NCBI GenBank assembly: GCA_019095985.1
Contig: CM032660.1
Span: forward strand, 54,637,625 to 54,701,624
DNA from: Streblospio benedicti
Taxonomy: Eukaryota; Annelida; Polychaeta; Spionida; Spionidae
Length of the DNA stretch: 64,000 bases
Reading direction: 5' to 3'
This document shows, piece after piece, positions 21,501 through 30,600 of this stretch (position 1 is its first letter; the number at the start of each line of letters is the position of its first letter). The notes beneath the pieces were generated by a model. That model was not told the origin of the DNA. It did not search any database and saw only the letters and a list, made by a program, of their open reading frames with translations. Position numbers and translations under genes: made by a program.

Positions 21501-24500
21501 ATCAATTATGAAGAAATGGAACACTGCACATAGATAGAAATGTATATATTCAACTGACTGAGCAAGAACTTTAGGGTTTTGATTTTGTAACACTACCACT
21601 TACCGACATCGCCATGAATGTGATGGGGTTAATTTATTTAATAGAATTTATTTAACGTCAATTACACACATTAAAAATACGAGGTGTTCTTGACTCGAAA
21701 GCTCACGAAATGACACGCATTGTGATGGTTGTGAGATGAATGTTAGTTGTTTAAAATTAGATTCCTTAAAACCTTTGGGTATCATTGATGAAGTTGAATA
21801 TATGTCTGAACATAATTTTGTCATCGTCCTTATTTTTTGTTCCATTTATTATTATATTAATGAAGGATTTGATATTTTTATTGTTGTGATAATTTTCTAT
21901 GTGTGTTTGAGTAGCCATGGGTCTCTTTCTGATGAGACCATCAAGCAATACCTGTCTTTGAGCTGCATGGGCAGGACAATATAGAAAAAAAACACGTGTG
22001 ATCTATGCCATTTTGCTAAAGATGACAGGATTAATGATTGCCTACGTCTTGATTAATTGAACAAATGCGTATTTCCCTGAGCTAGACACTTATTCGTTGA
22101 AACGTTGGAAAAATCTTAAAATAGATCACAAATCAAATAGTTGTTTTAAAGCTTAAATTCCAAATTCAGTCTTCAGACCGAGAGTAAGACCAACATAACC
22201 AACAATTGTTAATAAACAAAAGTCAATTGGACTTTGCGAATCCATTTCAGTGTGGATCGATTTGTGCTGGATTAACTATTGTTCCGCTCAATACATCTAG
22301 AATAAACTGACAGTCCTTTACTATCAGGATCATTACCATAAATCTTTATAAGAGGGAAATGAAGCTTTTGTTTTATTCGTCTCTCTCTTGTTTCTATGGC
22401 AATCAAGCTCCTACTTTAGAGAAGCTTTCGTTGTTGAGGTGAATAAGTACCGACCATAACGCTTCAAGTGTCTTGAAAAGTCAACACATGTTGGTGCAGA
22501 AATTTGTGATTAGACATAGATATATAGGAAATGAACTGACTGGGTTTCAAGTATTGATATGGGACCAATAGTCAAGATGTGTGTGATACACTTCAGTGAA
22601 CACTGCTACATGTTCTATAAGACAGGATCATTAACACCCTCCGTTGGAATGACACAACTTTCAGTTGTGTCAGGATGGTCGAGTGGTCTACAGCGCCTGC
22701 CTTAAGTACTAGGTCACTAGGTGTCACAGGGTTCGAGTCCCGGCAGAGGCTATGTGATATAGCTCTATAGACTGGAGAAAGAATACTCCAATGCCAATAC
22801 ATAAACACACAGTGGTCCAGGGTTCGAGTCTATGTCAAGCAATTCATAATTTTCAAGATTCTAACACTTACTTTCAAATGCCTCACTGGACTTGCACCAT
22901 ATTACCTGTCTGAACTCTTACAACCATACTCACCACCTAGATTACTGCGGTCATCAAATAATCGATTGCTTAAAGAATTTAGATCAAGAACCAAGTCTTG
23001 TGGTGATAGAGCATTTAAAACAGCCGCACCTAAACTATGGAATAAACTTCCACTGTCCATTCGACAGTCCAAATCTCTTGCATCCTTTAAATCCCAACTA
23101 AAGCACCATTTGTTGAAGGAGGCCTACAAGCGTACATGAACATTTAGTGGAATTTACGCTATATGTATTGTATTGTATATAGCGCGACGTGTTTGCTGGT
23201 GTAGGTGTACGACCGGCGTGAGATGTGTGTATGGGACGGAGTCGCCACGCTGCTGTCACGGTCAGACGCCGACACGCGCAGACGGGCCGGGCGGAGGGAG
23301 CGACCGGCCGCGACCAGCCAGCCAGCCGCGACAGACAGCCCAGCCGCGACCAGCCAGCCAGCCGCCACAGACAGCCCAGCCGCCACAGACAGCCCAGCCG
23401 CCACAGACAGCCCAGCCGCGACAGACAGCCCAGCCGCGACAGACGGTAAGAAACGTAGGGAGAAACCGGCACGTGCTTTAGATCTTTGTTCCTGAGAGAC
23501 ATTGATTGAAACTTGGAGTGACACCCCAGCCGCGACCGACGGTAAGGGCTGAGTCATTATTTAGGAAGTGGGGGGGGGTCGTTTTTCTAGACATCGGTGT
23601 TTATAATGTCTGATCCCCCCCAACATCGAAATATATGCCTGAAATATGAACTTCCGACCCCCCACACCATTCAAATTTAAACTTCTGACCGTCCCACAAC
23701 ATTCAAATTCAAACATCTGACGGCCCCAGTTTTTTTCCGACCTCCCCACGGCTTAAATAATAACTGAGCCCTAAGAAACGTGGCCACGACCGATGGTAAG
23801 AAACGTGGGAGAAACCGCCAGGCGCGACCCACCGGTTAAGAAATGCACATGCTTTAGAACTTTGTTCCCGAGAGACATTGATTGATTGAAACTTGAAAGA
23901 TCTATAGAATTTGCAACGATTTACGGATGGTTATGTGGTAATCCGAATACACAATAATACCGGCGTGTTATAGTCTTACAATATGGCACAGTAGGTGAAA
24001 TCTTTGCCAAAAAAAAGCAAGATTTGTATATTTAATCTGCATAAACAGGGGGTGCGCTTAATGGGGCAGGTGGGCTTATAAGAATGAATACAGTATGTAT
24101 GAAAGTTAACATGTAAAATCATTAAAAGAAAGAAAAACATGAAAAAAACACACAAACTTTTGTCTGCAACAAACAAACAAACGTAGAAACAAGAAGTAGC
24201 CACTCTACAAATTTTTTTATTGTAAAAAATAAAAATAAAAAATCAATATGTAGTAAATTTAACATGTAAAATCATAAAAAGAAAGAAAAACATGAAAAAA
24301 CCACCCCTTGTCTGCATGTTTTGCAGCCTCCGAGAAATTACAAATGTAATAAAATAAACTAAAAATAACGATACTAAATTCTAAATAATTGATAATGCCA
24401 TACTTTAAAACCATTTTGAAACAAACGTAGAAACAAGCAGTATCCTGCGTGTGCTATGTTGTAGCCTGGACAGAGAGTATACGTGTCAGCTGAGGAGATC

Positions 24501-27005
24501 ATAGTAATGAGGCTGCTTTACAGGTAGTGTGGGAAGGAATGCTAGAATAGATGTATTGGTATAAAAGATAAGTTTAATGGTTGAGATGTGTAATATAAAA
24601 TGAAGATTTTCCATGTATTGTATTTGGATTTTTGATAAGGAGTATATGTACTCGAAATTCAAATAAAAAAAACTTTCTTTCAATACTTTATGCTTGGACA
24701 TATTAGCAGTAAGTTAGAAACAAAAAGAAATGAAAAAGAAACCCCAAGCAGTATCCTGTGCAGGGTTCGACAAAAGTGGTAGCCCTGTAGCCCTGGTCTA
24801 CCTGAAAACTGGCCGGTCTACCAGCTTTGCCAGTAGGTAGACCTGTGGTCTACCCGGTTTTGGCAGTTCCATTATGTATTATTAGAAAAAACAAAATACT
24901 GGTTTCCAACAATTGTTTGAATCATCATCCTTATTTTAACAAACACAAAGAATTATGATATTATGTCAATGTATTGAATTATGCACTTCCCTTTAAAGGA
25001 CAACAGAAGGAAACATGCATTTTTTAACAACAAGTGAGTGCCGGGCTACCTGATTTTGAGTCGGTCTACCTGATTTTTAAACTTGGTAGACCCGTTGTCT
25101 TCTGCCTTACCAGTCCTTATGTCAAACCAAGCCGTATCCTGCGCGTGTTGCAGCCTCGGGCTGTGTGTGGCGTCACCGTGGCGACCTGGGGCGTCGTTAC
25201 GCGGCCGTGTCAGGAGACTGGAACCCGCACCACCTGTGGGGCTGGTCGGCCCGCCTGCTGGGGTACAGCCGGCCCATCGCCCATGGCATGTGGACCCTCG
25301 CACGCGCCGTCAGCGAGGTCGAGAGTCAAGGTCAGCGGTGCTTTTAATGTTGTCATCTGACAGCACTTATAATTCACTGTTATGCCTTTTCAGGTGTTAT
25401 ATACATTGTATTAAATTAAATAAGCTTCTGCTTTTTATCTGAAGTCATTGTTTTAATTAAGCTATTTACAGTACTTAAGAGTTCTGTTCTATTTTATAGC
25501 TCTTTTTAATGTCTTGTCAACTTTTAAAGCTGTGATGTAATATGTTCCATTTGAACTAATAATGTATTTTTTATTATGTATTTCTATTCACATTGTTAAG
25601 TATCAAGAGCGTGAATTTACGAATGTGATACTCTAAAAATAAACTATTATTACTATTAGCTATTATTACTAGATCTAGCTCTGAATTGAATAGAATACGT
25701 GATGCACAGGTTTGGTGTGCACTAAAATTACAATTGCTAGTGTGATACTCCTCCCCCGAGCCCCCGAGGTTCAGTAGGTTACCTAACCTGCCTCTGGAGG
25801 TCGTGCACCTACACCACGTGGCCTCCCTCTGCTATAAACATCAAAATTGATGGTTGCAGAGTAATAGACTATTACTTACATACGCACACAAAAAAACTAG
25901 ATCTAGATGACGACCTATAGATGGTTGTGCATTGGTTCATCTTTTTGAACTAAGATAAATGTCCAGTATATTTTACAGCCAATAATCTGCAGATCATTCT
26001 ATGCCCAGTGATAAGGTTTTGGTAGATATGATGACTAGATCAGTCAGTGAGGTGGAGAGACACAAACATTCAGCCACAGATATGCAAATGAGCTGCTCTG
26101 ATTGGCTGCAGGCTCCAGTAACGCGATGGATTTTGTCTGTGGCGTTGAAAAATTGGCATCGGAATCTGCTACAGCAGATCCTTCAATTAAGACCGCCTCC
26201 ATAGAGAGACCACCTCTATATTATGACCAATTTCCTCGATCCTAAACCTTCATAAAGCTACCAAAGGGAACCTCTGTATAGAGACCACCTCTCTATTGAG
26301 ACCACCTCTATAATAAGACCACTTTTCACGGTCCCAAACTTTCGTAAAGCTACCAGAACGAACCTCTCTATTGAGACCACCAAAGCCTAATATAGAGACT
26401 GCTGTGTTGTGTCAGCCTAATAGAGAGCCACTGCGTGTGCACCTCTGTAATAAGACCATTTTTCACATTACAAACCTTCATAAAGCTACCAAAGTGAACC
26501 TCTGTACAGAGACCACCTCTATAATAGAGGCTGTTCTGGTCCCAAACCACTTCTCTAGTGAGACCGCCTCTATAATAAGGCCACTTTTCACATCCCAAAA
26601 CTTCAAATAAACCAAATAAACCTCTCTATTGAGACCATCTCTATAGTAAGACCACTTTTCACTGTTCCAAACCTTAATAAAGCTACCGAAACAAACCTCT
26701 GTACAGAGACCACCTCTCTATTGAGACCAACTTTATGAAAAGACCACTTTTCACATCCCAAACCTTCATAAAGCTGCCAAAACAAACCTCTCTATCTCCC
26801 CCCCTCTCTCCCGGCAGGTCGTGCTCGCCTCTCCCCGCCCGTCTCTGTCTCGGCGCGGTTCCGCCGGCCGGTGCTGCTGCCGGGCGTCTCCATGGTGACC
26901 GTGTCTCCCGCGGCGACCCGCGGCGTCGTCAGCGTCAGCGTGAGAGACGCGAGGAGCGGCGAACCCCAGCTCGACGCCACCGTCAGCCCCGCGCCGCGCA
27001 CATAA
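15333..27005 (+). CDS. membrane-anchored double-hotdog MaoC-like acyl dehydratase, six coding exons
   Basis: Exons 15333-15598, 16353-16495, 20752-20888, 23205-23445, 25154-25330 and 26818-27005 join in phase at every GT-AG junction into 1152 bases, 383 residues plus TAA. Residues 13-37 are a single hydrophobic helix (type II anchor or uncleaved signal). Exons 2-3 form an N-terminal hotdog half resembling actinobacterial HtdX-type proteins (YAGLVGHR...VPPCYLECCFLP). Residues 278-290, YAAVSGDWNPHHL, are the MaoC/hydratase-2 signature with catalytic Asp284 and His289; GYSRPIAHGMW follows, and a RRPVLLPG strand closes the fold. The family hydrates trans-2-enoyl thioesters to 3-hydroxyacyl thioesters, so fatty-acyl metabolism at a membrane is inferred. 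The linker between the halves (residues 216-262) is a Pro/Ala/Thr/Asp/Ser repeat encoded by a minisatellite. I know of no vertebrate orthologue. Confidence 0.85.
15599..16352 (+). other. intron 1 of the MaoC-like gene
   Basis: 15760-16035 holds a diverged repeat with GCTGGCAAGTTGAAAAACTT, TACCAGCCCTGG and AGCCTAGGGCCACTGGGCAG, possibly a hAT-type remnant. The rest is unremarkable. Confidence 0.4.
16353..16495 (+). CDS. MaoC-like gene exon 2 (N-terminal hotdog half)
   Basis: Reads (R)LSAACVRQYAGLVGHRGDT...SVVTADAFRLSPL(G), phase 2 in, phase 1 out. The YAGLVG and VPPCYLE pattern matches HtdX-like proteins as I recall them (YAAVTG...VPLTYP). High GC. Confidence 0.8.
16564..16780. repeat. long near-perfect palindrome in MaoC intron 2
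   Basis: Arms of about 100 bases from ACAAGTATCACTAATTTTGC to its inverse, with only a few mismatches and a loop of about a dozen bases near GCTGCCACCTGG. Few mismatches suggest recent insertion or gene conversion. Confidence 0.9.
17723..18472. mobile_element. hAT-like non-autonomous element
   Basis: Ends CAGGGCTTGACAC and GTGTCAAGCCCTG; flanks share TATTC(C). Inside are subterminal repeats around ACCGGTTAATCGG and CGGGTTAACCGTCCACA. No transposase recognised. Confidence 0.65.
18821..19862. mobile_element. element with subterminal GACGATCCGCCGGTG repeats
   Basis: At least ten variants of GACGATYCGCCGGTG cluster at both ends (18825-18960 and 19670-19862) in both orientations, with AGGACG and CGTCCT at the outer edges. 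The AT-rich centre has no protein. This layout suits a DNA transposon with subterminal transposase sites. Confidence 0.6.
19946..20259 (+). mobile_element. MITE, 'GTATTCGTTCTAATAAGCGC' family
   Basis: Most complete + copy: ACCGTATTCGTTCTAATAAG at the left, CTTATAAGAATGAATACAGT at the right, about 314 bp. The centre has AAACAGGGGGG and GTGCGCTTAATGG. Confidence 0.7.
20258..20404 (+). repeat. copies of the MaoC exon 3 acceptor-side intron sequence
   Basis: AACCTGAATTTACGATTCTG at 20260 and ACCAGAATTTACGAT at 20388 match AACCTGAATTTGCGATTGTG at 20722, just before the true CTGCAG acceptor at 20751. The first copy runs to GACTACAG. Confidence 0.6.
20752..20888 (+). CDS. MaoC-like gene exon 3
   Basis: Reads (G)LIHVAQEITQHAVLGHLL...YRETSRGIEVDIAMK, phase 1 in, phase 0 out before GTGACA. 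Corresponds to the H-x-x-Q/N-x-I-x-x strand of the N-terminal hotdog. The last 15 bases and the donor recur at 21603-21622. Confidence 0.8.
21603..21622 (+). repeat. duplicate of the MaoC exon 3 donor junction
   Basis: CCGACATCGCCATGAATGTG matches the exon end and donor at 20872-20891 with a single difference in the core. The copy has GT at 21620, 731 bases after the true donor. Confidence 0.75.
22669..22830 (+). mobile_element. tRNA-Leu-like SINE head
   Basis: GTCAGGATGGTCGAGTGGTC, then GGTTCGAGTCCCGGC, have the A and B boxes of a leucine tRNA, but the acceptor stem does not pair. A short tail (CAATGCCAATACATAAACAC) follows. SINE or tRNA pseudogene. Confidence 0.6.
22855..23139 (+). mobile_element. 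CR1/L2-type LINE, 3' end of reverse-transcriptase ORF
   Basis: Open frame of 94 residues ending in TGA: KILTLTFKCLTGLAPYYLSE..., DRAFKTAAPKLWNKLPLSIR, SLASFKSQLKHHLLKEAYK. L-x-GLAP-x-YL and AP-x-LWN-x-LP are hallmarks of the C-terminus in CR1/L2/Rex-type LINEs. It is 5'-truncated and ends about 65 bases before exon 4 of the MaoC-like gene, with a TATTGTATTG-like tail. Confidence 0.8.
23205..23445 (+). CDS. MaoC-like gene exon 4 (linker with coding minisatellite)
   Basis: Reads VYDRREMCVWDGVATLLSRS then an Arg-rich stretch and about seven repeats related to PAATDS. Phase 0 in, phase 1 out at GACG|GTAAGA. The VYD...VWDG pattern ends the first hotdog half. The 18-bp repeat keeps frame whatever its copy number, so length variation would change only the linker. 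Confidence 0.75.
23310..23445 (+). repeat. coding minisatellite, 18-bp unit
   Basis: Units related to GACAGCCCAGCCGCCACA encode DSPAAT, about seven copies, reaching the exon 4 donor. Further diverged pieces (CCCAGCCGCGACCGACGG) continue into the intron. Confidence 0.9.
23446..23880 (+). repeat. three tandem copies of the exon 4 donor, one split by a MITE
   Basis: GACGGTAAGAAACGT (23446), CGACGGTAAG (23542) and CGATGGTAAGAAACGTGGG (23796). GCTTTAGA.CTTTGTTCC.GAG follows copies one and three, showing a block duplication. Confidence 0.85.
23546..23771 (-). mobile_element. TAA-flanked MITE (G/C-run family)
   Basis: GGGCTGAGTCATTATTTA at the left and TAAATAATAACTGAGCCC at the right, TAA on both sides. 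A shorter, inverted relative of 54182-55422. Confidence 0.8.
23925..24094 (+). mobile_element. partial MITE, 'GTATTCGTTCTAATAAGCGC' family
   Basis: Retains GGTTATGTGGTAATCCGAAT, AAACAGGGGGTGCGCTTAAT and CTTATAAGAATGAATACAGT; left end missing. Confidence 0.65.
24301..24770 (+). repeat. decoy copies of the MaoC exon 5 acceptor region
   Basis: GTTTTGCAGCCTCCGAG (24318), AGTATCCTGCGTGTGCTATG with GTAGCCTGGACAG (24438) and CAGTATCCTGTGCAGG (24749) resemble GTATCCTGCGCGTGTTGCAG followed by CCTCGGG at 25135-25160. Confidence 0.55.
24763..25110. mobile_element. possible hAT-like remnant
   Basis: CAGGGTTCGACAAAAGTGGT opens a region with repeated GGTCTACC and its inverse, and TTGGTAGACC near 25083. 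The right terminus was not identified. Confidence 0.4.
25154..25330 (+). CDS. MaoC-like gene exon 5 (catalytic hotdog)
   Basis: Reads (A)SGCVWRHRGDLGRRYAAVSG then DWNPHHLWGWSARLLGYSRP and IAHGMWTLARAVSEVESQ(G). Y-A-A-V-S-G-D-x-N-P-x-H is the hydratase-2 motif with the catalytic Asp and His both kept. Phase 1 in and out. The Trp-rich segment after the motif is unusual. Confidence 0.9.
25331..26179 (+). other. intron 5 of the MaoC-like gene, left part
   Basis: No element identified with confidence. Ends at the MITE array that fills the rest of the intron. Confidence 0.3.
26180..26795. repeat. MITE array reaching exon 6
   Basis: Four or five tandem or nested copies of the paired-repeat family (AGACCACCTCTCTATT, CTTCATAAAGCTACCAAA, GACCACTTTTCAC). 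The last unit ends about 25 bases before the exon 6 acceptor. Confidence 0.8.
26818..27005 (+). CDS. MaoC-like gene exon 6 with stop
   Basis: Reads (G)RARLSPPVSVSARFRRPVLL then PGVSMVTVS...SVRDARSGEPQLDATVSPAP ending RT and TAA 27003-27005. The F-x-RPVLLPG strand is typical of the end of MaoC hotdogs. The acceptor CCCGGCAG abuts the array of paired-repeat MITEs at 26180-26795. Confidence 0.8.
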
Positions 27006-27082
27006 ACCACCCAGGTCAGCCATATAGCACCCTTAATGAGACTTTCTGAGATAAAAAGTTTCTCAAAATGTGCTTTTTAAAA

Positions 27083-27342
27083 TTTTAGTATAAAAAGTAC
27101 ATTCATTTCCCTTTTTAAAAATGTATAACACTTTAGGGGTTTCGGGAATAGATTTTGGTTTATGGACCATACAAAAGATCATGTATACAATTTCGGTACA
27201 GGCAAAATTAACATTGACTGAATTTTTCGTTGTATTTTGTATGATCTTTTGTATGGTCCATAAACCAAATTCCATTCCCAAAACCCTTAAAGTGTTATAC
27301 ATTTTTAAAAAGGGAAATGAATGTACTTTTATACTAAAATAA
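27083..27342. repeat. foldback MITE, copy 1
   Basis: TTTAGTATAAAAAGTACATT at the left mirrors AATGTACTTTTATACTAAA at the right; arms exceed 100 bases. Duplicated with its flank at 27715-27971. Confidence 0.85.
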
Positions 27343-27714
27343 AAAACAAGAACATTTTAAGAATTTTTTTACCTCCAAATGCTTTTATCTCCAGAAAGTC
27401 TCCTTAAGGTCCTCTTGGTTAAATTATGTTGGGTTTTCTTTTTTTTCATTATGTAGACTGCCGAACGGAAAACCGTGAAAGAACGCTATTCTGATAATGT
27501 GGTTTTAAACATTTCACATCAATACACTGAAGATATATTGATAATCTATTTTGATGTTGCCGTCAAATACATTACATTATGTAAGAATTTACGTTCATTC
27601 ACGGAGCCCCGCTGACATAACGCCCCAGGTGAGCCATATAGCACCCTTGTTTAAATTATGTTCTTAATGAGACTTTCTGGAGATAAAAAAATTCTTAAAA
27701 TATGCTTGTTTTTT

Positions 27715-27971
27715 TATTTTAGTATAAAAGTACAAGCATTTCCCTTTTCAAAAATGTATAACACTTTAGGGGTTTCGGGAATATATTTTGGTTTATGGAC
27801 CATACAAAAGATCATGTATACAATTTCGGTACAGTCAAAATTAACATTGACTGAATTTTTCATTGTATTTTGTATGATCTTTTGTATGGTCCATAAACCA
27901 AATTCCATTCCCAAAACCCTTAAAGTGTTATACATTTTTAAAAAGGGAAATGAATGTACTTTTATACTAAA
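27715..27971. repeat. foldback MITE, copy 2
   Basis: Same as 27083-27342 with a few differences; part of the second ~620-bp unit. Confidence 0.85.
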
Positions 27972-28255
27972 ATAAAAAACAAGAACATTTTAAGAATTTT
28001 TTTACCTCCAAATGCTTTTATCTCCAGAAAGTCTCCTTAAGTCTTCTTTTTTTTTCATTATGTAGACCGCCGAACGGAAAACCGTGAATGAACGCTATTC
28101 CGATAATGTGGTTTGAAACATTTCACATCAATACACTGAAGATATATTGATAATTTATTTTGATGTTGGCGTCAAATACATTACATTATGTAAAAATTTT
28201 GATGCTGTTTGAATGATAAAAGTGTTTAAAAAGCACATTATCGGAATTAACGTTC

Positions 28256-30256
28256 ATTCACGGATTTCCGTTCGGCTGTCTATTACTCTTTTCTTTAATT
28301 ATGCATTACTCTCTTTTTTTATCATGTATTACTTTCTTGGTAGTTGAGTCAATATATGTTAAAACTACCCCTAACCCCCCAAAAATTGCTACAAAAGGTT
28401 TCTCAACTGATTCGAGTCTAGTAGGGATTAGTTTACTCTATAATATACTAAAAGTTTACCAAAGTAGGACAGTCAGAAAAGTGTGTTTTTCAAGATCGCG
28501 TCCAAGATGGCGGCCAAACTATTAATGGTCATAACTATGTCCCTATCCTTAGCAAGTTGATGATCTTGGTGTCTAAATCCAGGTATTGTGGGGCAAGGAA
28601 CACATTAAGACCAGAGTTGTGCATAAGTACAGCACTTGCAAGTTCAGTACTTGGATTTGGACTTGGACTCAAGCACATTTGAAAAAAAGCAAATGTACTT
28701 GTACTTGGACTCAAGTACAACCCAAAAGTACTTGGTACTTGCAAGTACAACTTCAAGTACACTGTTTTATTCATATATTTCCTTGCAAATGATACGAAAT
28801 TTTACTTCCCTATTAGACAATTTTCCAGACATTTTATCATTAGAGTATCTTCACAAATCTGCTTTATTCTCACACTTACATAACAATTGGAAAAGACCAT
28901 TTAGTTATGTTATGTCACATTTAAAATGGTCAACAAATGATACATCCTGTTCATTTAAGACAAGACAATAGACTATTTGCCCAAGATTACAAACTTAAAG
29001 ACAATACAATAGGCTATTGACCAGGCAGTTAAGGGGAGCTTAAGCTAGCATCCTCTTCTCTGATCATGCTGATGGCAATCAGTTGCAACATCTGAAGAGG
29101 GTTGTTCATTAGGTACACACTTGTAATGTAGAGAACAGATTCTGTGTGGACAAGCACATAATATACCGTAATCTTCTAATAAATGCCCTGTCTTCCTCTA
29201 GTAAAAGTATATAATGATCAATGTGCGAGTCGGTTTCAATCTCACAACACATTTTATCGAGGTTTTTGGAGGCGAGAAAAAGCACCCCTGTAAATTTTTG
29301 TCAAGTCACGTGACCATTTTCAATAATAGCAGTTTAGACCATAGAAAAAAGAAAGAAAGGCCGCTTCGATACAAATAAATCTGTTCTCTGCATCATAGGA
29401 AAGTAGAAATATCATATAACCTAATGCGAACAACAGTTACTAGGATTAATTATTTGGTTGTAGGTGGTAGCCACAACAAGAAAAACAGTTGTTCCAAAGT
29501 TGTTATGACTCTTTCCATGTACATGAATAAAAAAACAGTGGTTGAAGTTCCAATACTACTATTTCCCTGGACTTGTGATGCATTAACTTGCACTGTTTTG
29601 TTGTTTGCATCGTGTCTCTGGGTCCGACTGCTGTTTACATTATGTCATCACACTAATGCACAGTAAAAGTTTACTCTACAGTAGACCCCGCTTATCTTGT
29701 GCCGAGATTCCCGATAACTCATATTTATCTATAGTCGAGCAGACAAATCCTTTCATGGTACCGTCTATTCACGTATATAGGCCCCTGGGTCTAACATCGA
29801 GCATGGGCTTCAGGTTCATGTATGGGCCCAGGGGCCTTTAACTGAACTGAATTTCTCTTTCTACCAACACGCCTAAAAACTTTGTGGCACGGTAATTTCA
29901 TCAAAAGTACCTTTCCTGAACGTATATGTCATCATTACATGTGGTTTATTATGAAAGTCACTTGCATAGATTTCCTTCCATCATCGCCAAGCCGTGCACG
30001 TGATAGTGGGTGTCATCTCAATTGAACATCGCATTTGTTGATTGCCATTCACAAATGTAGCGATGTATGATCTATTAGTAATGTTATTCAATCAATCTAT
30101 TACAAATGCTTTACAGGTGGTACTTTACTTGATTATTCTCTTGCTTGCAAATTCGGAAATCTTCTAATCTTTATTGCTCCTTTGAAGCTTTAGTTAAATT
30201 GTACTTTTGATAGAAAAAATGCTTCACAAATATTTATGTTTTTTTCATTTTGTCTC
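28256..30256. other. no gene recognised; simple TACTTG-rich repeat inside
   Basis: 28620-28765 is rich in imperfect TACTTGCAAGTAC and ACTTGGACTCAAGTAC. No exon with the codon bias of the flanking genes was seen on either strand. Confidence 0.4.
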
Positions 30257-30264
30257 TTTTTCAG

Positions 30265-30600
30265 GTGAACTCATCTGTTATTAGTTGAATTTGAAAAAAA
30301 AAGTTAAAAAGAAAAAAAAATATATGTGTGTGTGTGAGTGAAAAGAAGAAGAAGATAATGACTATAATTTTAGTTGATTTATGCAATCGCAATGCAAGAA
30401 ATTCATGAAAATCGTGAGTTGGACAGAATCATAGATGTTTTTGGTGCTGATTGTTTGACATTGGACTGTTTTACTGTGATGAGAATCAAATGGATTTTCC
30501 CCGATAATCTATGATGTTGTTATTGATTGAAAAAAGTGGAAGAAAAACTGTTGATTGAAGTTATTGTTGTTGACTGAATAAAGTGATGGGACTGTTACTA
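30265..30600 (+). other. possible terminal 3'UTR exon with AATAAA at 30577
   Basis: Follows a good polypyrimidine tract and CAG, has no coding potential, and carries AATAAA at 30577-30582. It would end the MaoC-like transcript if the 3'UTR intron is real. It could equally be unrelated intergenic sequence. Confidence 0.35.

Larger units (their letters stand above)
26985..28255 (+). repeat. tandem duplication of ~620 bp starting in exon 6
   Basis: Copy 1 starts at AGCCCCGC in the last codons (26985); copy 2 starts at 27605. Shared marks: AGCCATATAGCACCCTT, the palindromic element, and CCGAACGGAAAACCGTGAA. Copy 2 carries the CAG|GT junction but not the stop. Confidence 0.85.
27015..30264 (+). 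other. possible 3'UTR intron of the MaoC-like gene
   Basis: Nine bases after the stop, CCCAG|GTCAGC is a donor-like site; a copy, CCCAG|GTGAGC, lies at 27629. A TTTTTCAG acceptor at 30257-30264 could close the intron. Inferred from splice signals only. Confidence 0.35.

Noticed and set aside
22669-22752. functional tRNA-Leu gene
   Set aside because: A and B boxes present but the acceptor stem does not pair and a SINE tail follows.
23098-23557. minus-strand frames with RLGCLSRLGCLW or SVAAGL repeats
   Set aside because: Antisense of the coding minisatellite; the plus frame joins in phase with its neighbouring exons and carries the conserved hotdog sequence.
27083-27971. two small genes with MYNTLGVSGIDFGLWTIQ-type products
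   Set aside because: Both frames run through a palindrome, so similar peptides appear on both strands; a foldback MITE explains them.
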